Assembly: GCA_002299785.1 (NCBI GenBank)
Contig: DBNL01000121.1
Span: forward strand, 1 to 8,803
Origin: Verrucomicrobia bacterium UBA673
GTDB taxonomy: Bacteria > Verrucomicrobiota > Verrucomicrobiia > Limisphaerales > UBA1096
Direction: 5' to 3'
Length of the DNA: 8,803 nt
Shown in pieces: positions 7,295 to 8,803 of this stretch. Each line of letters begins with the position of its first letter. Position 1 is the first letter of the stretch. The position numbers and the translations under genes are program-made. The notes beneath the pieces were generated by a model. That model was not told the DNA's origin. It made no database searches and saw only the letters and a program-made list of their open reading frames with translations.

Positions 7295-7523
7295 GTAGCG
7301 GCAGCGAGGCAGCCGCGAGACCGCAGGCGACCATGATGGAGAGACACATCGCTGGTGCAGTGAAAGGGCCGGCGGCGAGCAGGATTATCAGGCCTTCCAG
7401 ATCGAAAAAGTCGCCAGAATTCTGCCTGTCCATGATGTAGGCATGGACAAAATCTCCGGCGAAAAAGCCGAGGAGAAACAGCCGCGGGCGTCTCCCCCTC
7501 CTGACTTGCGAGTTCTCGCTCAA
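7242..7523 (-). CDS. Possible small membrane protein, 93 residues, TTG start, convergent overlap with the giant gene
   Basis: I do not recognise this protein, and it may not be real. The frame starts at TTG (7523-7521), overlapping the TGA of the upstream oxidoreductase gene as TTGA, with GGGAG eight bases upstream. It ends at TGA 7244-7242, so its last 17 or so codons are antisense to the end of the giant gene. The predicted product has a basic N-terminus (RRGRRPR, residues 8-14), a hydrophobic stretch at 15-30 interrupted by Asp24 and His27, an acidic loop (NSGDFFDLEG) and a long hydrophobic stretch at 45-77. By hand count over the first 80 codons after the start, G+C at codon positions 1, 2 and 3 is about 61, 48 and 70 percent, the order expected for a real gene at this base composition. 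Two membrane segments would fit. Against it: non-ATG start, short length, no known family. Confidence 0.42.
   Translation of the reverse strand: MSENSQVRRGRRPRLFLLGFFAGDFVHAYIMDRQNSGDFFDLEGLIILLAAGPFTAPAMCLSIMVACGLAAASLPLLTRCVRGKIADRRPRHD
7427..7449. repeat. Perfect 8-bp inverted repeat between the convergent genes
   Basis: TGTCCATG (7427-7434) and CATGGACA (7442-7449) are perfect reverse complements around a 7-base loop. The stem is half A/T and has no T-run after it on either strand, so it is not a typical intrinsic terminator. It lies within the possible 93-residue gene. The rest of 7295-7519 shows only a 5-bp GCGGC/GCCGC stem (7298-7316), and I see no clear terminator for either large gene. 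Confidence 0.4.
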
Positions 7524-8803
7524 ACTTGAGGCTCCCAGCCTGGTCGGTACTCACGCGCCCAAAGCTTACCCGCGGCCGAATTATCGACGATGCTGCGCTT
7601 GGCTGGGTCGAAGTCCACAGTGCTGCCCGAGCGCCAGGCCATGTTGGCCAAGTGGCAGAGTAGGGTGCTGACCTGTCCGTCGCCGATTTCCGCGTTAAGT
7701 TTCTCGCCGTTGCGAATGGCGTTCACGAAGTTGGTGAAGTGCAAAATGTCGCTGGCAGGTTGGCTCTTGGTTTCCACTTCCTTTCCAGCGAGGTCGTGGA
7801 TGATGTATTTGTTCCCGGTGGTCATGGTGAGGGTGCCGTTGTCCCCATAAAAAACAACAAATGGCAGCGCCTCGTGCTTGCGCCGAAGGCAACTGCTCTG
7901 GTCCCACATGGCGGTACAGTTGCCGAAATCGAATAGTGCCGTGCCGGTGTCAGGGGATTCCTGATCGTCGTCGAAGTGGTAGCGTCCGCCGCCGTAGGTG
8001 ACTCGCTTAGGTAGATCGACGCCGAGTCCCCAGCGGGCGAGGTCAAGCGCATGCACGCCGTTGTTGGCCATCTCGCCGCCGCCGTAATGCCAGTGCCAAT
8101 GCCAGTTGTACGGGATGAGGTTGTCCTTGTACGGCCTTTCCGGTGCCGGCCCTTGCCAGAGGTCGTAATTGAGATACTTGGGCACGGGCGCAGGTTTTCC
8201 CTTGCCGATGGAGCCCCGGCCGCTTGAGTAGAAACTTCGCGAAGAGAGTATCCGTCCGATGACGCCCTCGTGCATTCGTTGCACTGCTTCAATTATGAGC
8301 GGGTAGCTGCGTCTCTGGTTGCCCATCTGCACAAGGCGATTATGCTTGCGCGCTGCGGCGACCATCAACCCCGCCTCAGCGGCGTTGTGGCTGCCGGGTT
8401 TTTCGACGTAAACATGCTTACCGGCCTGGCAGCCAAGAATGGTCGCCGGCGCGTGCCAGAAGTTCGGCGCGGCGATGGAGATGGCGTCGAGGTGCGGATC
8501 GTCAAGCATGCGCCGCAGATCGGTGATGCCGCGGCACGCTGCCGCCTGGCTCTTGGTGACAACCGACAGGCCGTTGGCGGTGCGGTTGTCATCGACATCG
8601 CAAACGTAGACGACCTCGACGTCGGAGAGTTTCAGGTAATTCCTGACGTGTGCCATGCCTCGGCCAAGGCCCATCACGCCGACTCGCAGCTTGTTGGAGG
8701 CCTTGTTCGCGGCGTGGAGCGAGTGGCGCTTGGCCAAGGCGGCGGAGGTGACTCCAGCGGCGGAGTGTTGGAGGAAACGGCGACGGTTGAGGAAGGTGTT
8801 TTC
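7520..8803 (-). CDS. Tat-exported Gfo/Idh/MocA family oxidoreductase (5' partial)
   Basis: NAD(P)-dependent sugar or sugar-like oxidoreductase family; the substrate is not determinable. The frame stays open to the window edge, and 427 residues are visible to TGA at 7522-7520. The first visible residues include NRRRFLQ (6-12) and a short hydrophobic run, a twin-arginine signal, so the start is probably one or a few codons beyond 8803 and the TTG at 8737 is internal. The mature part has a Rossmann fold: beta strand LRVGVMGLGRGMA (39-51), with GLGRG binding the dinucleotide; CDVD (68-71) at the end of strand 2; and EKP (134-136), whose lysine is catalytic in the family. The C-terminal domain carries NWHWHWHYGGGE (233-244) then NNGVHALD (247-254). 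The family's usual Asp four before the His is Asn here. Total length fits Tat-type members from Planctomycetes and Verrucomicrobia. Export folded, with cofactor bound, is expected of the Tat route. Confidence 0.93.
   Translation of the reverse strand, partial: ENTFLNRRRFLQHSAAGVTSAALAKRHSLHAANKASNKLRVGVMGLGRGMAHVRNYLKLSDVEVVYVCDVDDNRTANGLSVVTKSQAAACRGITDLRRMLDDPHLDAISIAAPNFWHAPATILGCQAGKHVYVEKPGSHNAAEAGLMVAAARKHNRLVQMGNQRRSYPLIIEAVQRMHEGVIGRILSSRSFYSSGRGSIGKGKPAPVPKYLNYDLWQGPAPERPYKDNLIPYNWHWHWHYGGGEMANNGVHALDLARWGLGVDLPKRVTYGGGRYHFDDDQESPDTGTALFDFGNCTAMWDQSSCLRRKHEALPFVVFYGDNGTLTMTTGNKYIIHDLAGKEVETKSQPASDILHFTNFVNAIRNGEKLNAEIGDGQVSTLLCHLANMAWRSGSTVDFDPAKRSIVDNSAAGKLWAREYRPGWEPQV
7532..7536 (-). 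promoter_or_regulatory. Candidate ribosome binding site for the 93-residue frame
   Basis: On the minus strand this reads GGGAG, with eight bases between it and the TTG at 7523. It also encodes part of the PGWEP tail of the oxidoreductase, so it may be chance. If used, the TTGA stop/start overlap would couple translation of the small gene to the oxidoreductase. Confidence 0.35.

Noticed and set aside
7298..7316. GCGGC/GCCGC stem just after the giant gene's stop as its terminator
   Set aside because: Five pairs with a nine-base loop and no following T-run; likely chance in GC-rich sequence.
7231..7440. 69-codon plus-strand frame running over the end of the giant gene
   Set aside because: It begins inside the giant gene in another frame, and its product is basic, without domain or membrane features. 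The minus-strand frame over the same bases looks more like coding sequence.
7458..7479. CGGC-GAAAAA-GCCG hairpin as a minus-strand terminator
   Set aside because: Only four perfect pairs before a bulge and only a short T-run after it; it also lies near the start of the possible small gene.
8735..8737. TTG as the start of the oxidoreductase
   Set aside because: The frame continues upstream through a clear twin-arginine signal to the window edge; starting here would remove the signal.

Overview
The window (about 8.8 kb, GC-rich) holds the 3' part of one very large plus-strand gene, then a convergent minus-strand gene with a possible small companion gene between them. I see no RNA gene, CRISPR array, insertion sequence or attachment site. 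The likely source is a member of the Verrucomicrobiota, or another PVC-group bacterium. This is inferred from the mix of Ig-like domains of the YQWxFNG...AGxYxVxVxNxFG kind, InlB-type B repeats, 'S.DLxNW ... FFRVR' beta-domains and a Tat-exported Gfo/Idh/MocA oxidoreductase. No marker gene is present to prove it.

Positions 2-7294 (+) encode at least 2,430 residues of a secreted or surface multidomain protein; the N-terminus lies outside the window. Residues here are numbered from the first full codon at position 2. The order is: end of Ig-like domain 1; module C1; Ig2-InlB1-C2; Ig3-InlB2-C3; Ig4-InlB3-C4; Ig5-InlB4; four bacterial Ig/cadherin-like domains; a LamG/concanavalin A-like domain; and a final lone copy of the first part of module C. 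The composite unit (Ig + InlB-type repeat + about 260-residue module C) is roughly 415 residues. Module C is itself composite: one 'S.DLxNW' beta-domain and two related 'SNPL...TGxW...W...PGxG' halves. Copies C1 and C3 resemble each other more than they resemble C2 and C4, which suggests duplication of a two-unit block.

Positions 7520-8803 (-) encode a Gfo/Idh/MocA family oxidoreductase with a twin-arginine signal whose first codon or codons are cut off by the window edge. An open frame of 93 codons (7523-7242, -) overlaps its stop codon by TTGA, has a good ribosome binding site and coding-like codon composition, and could encode a small membrane protein. Its end would overlap the end of the giant gene.

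The two large genes converge, so they are not co-transcribed and nothing here ties their functions together. The giant protein looks like an extracellular adhesion or carbohydrate-contact scaffold. The oxidoreductase probably acts on a sugar or sugar-like substrate outside the cytoplasm. I find no convincing new enzymatic or defence system; the most unusual content is the nested repeat architecture of the giant protein.
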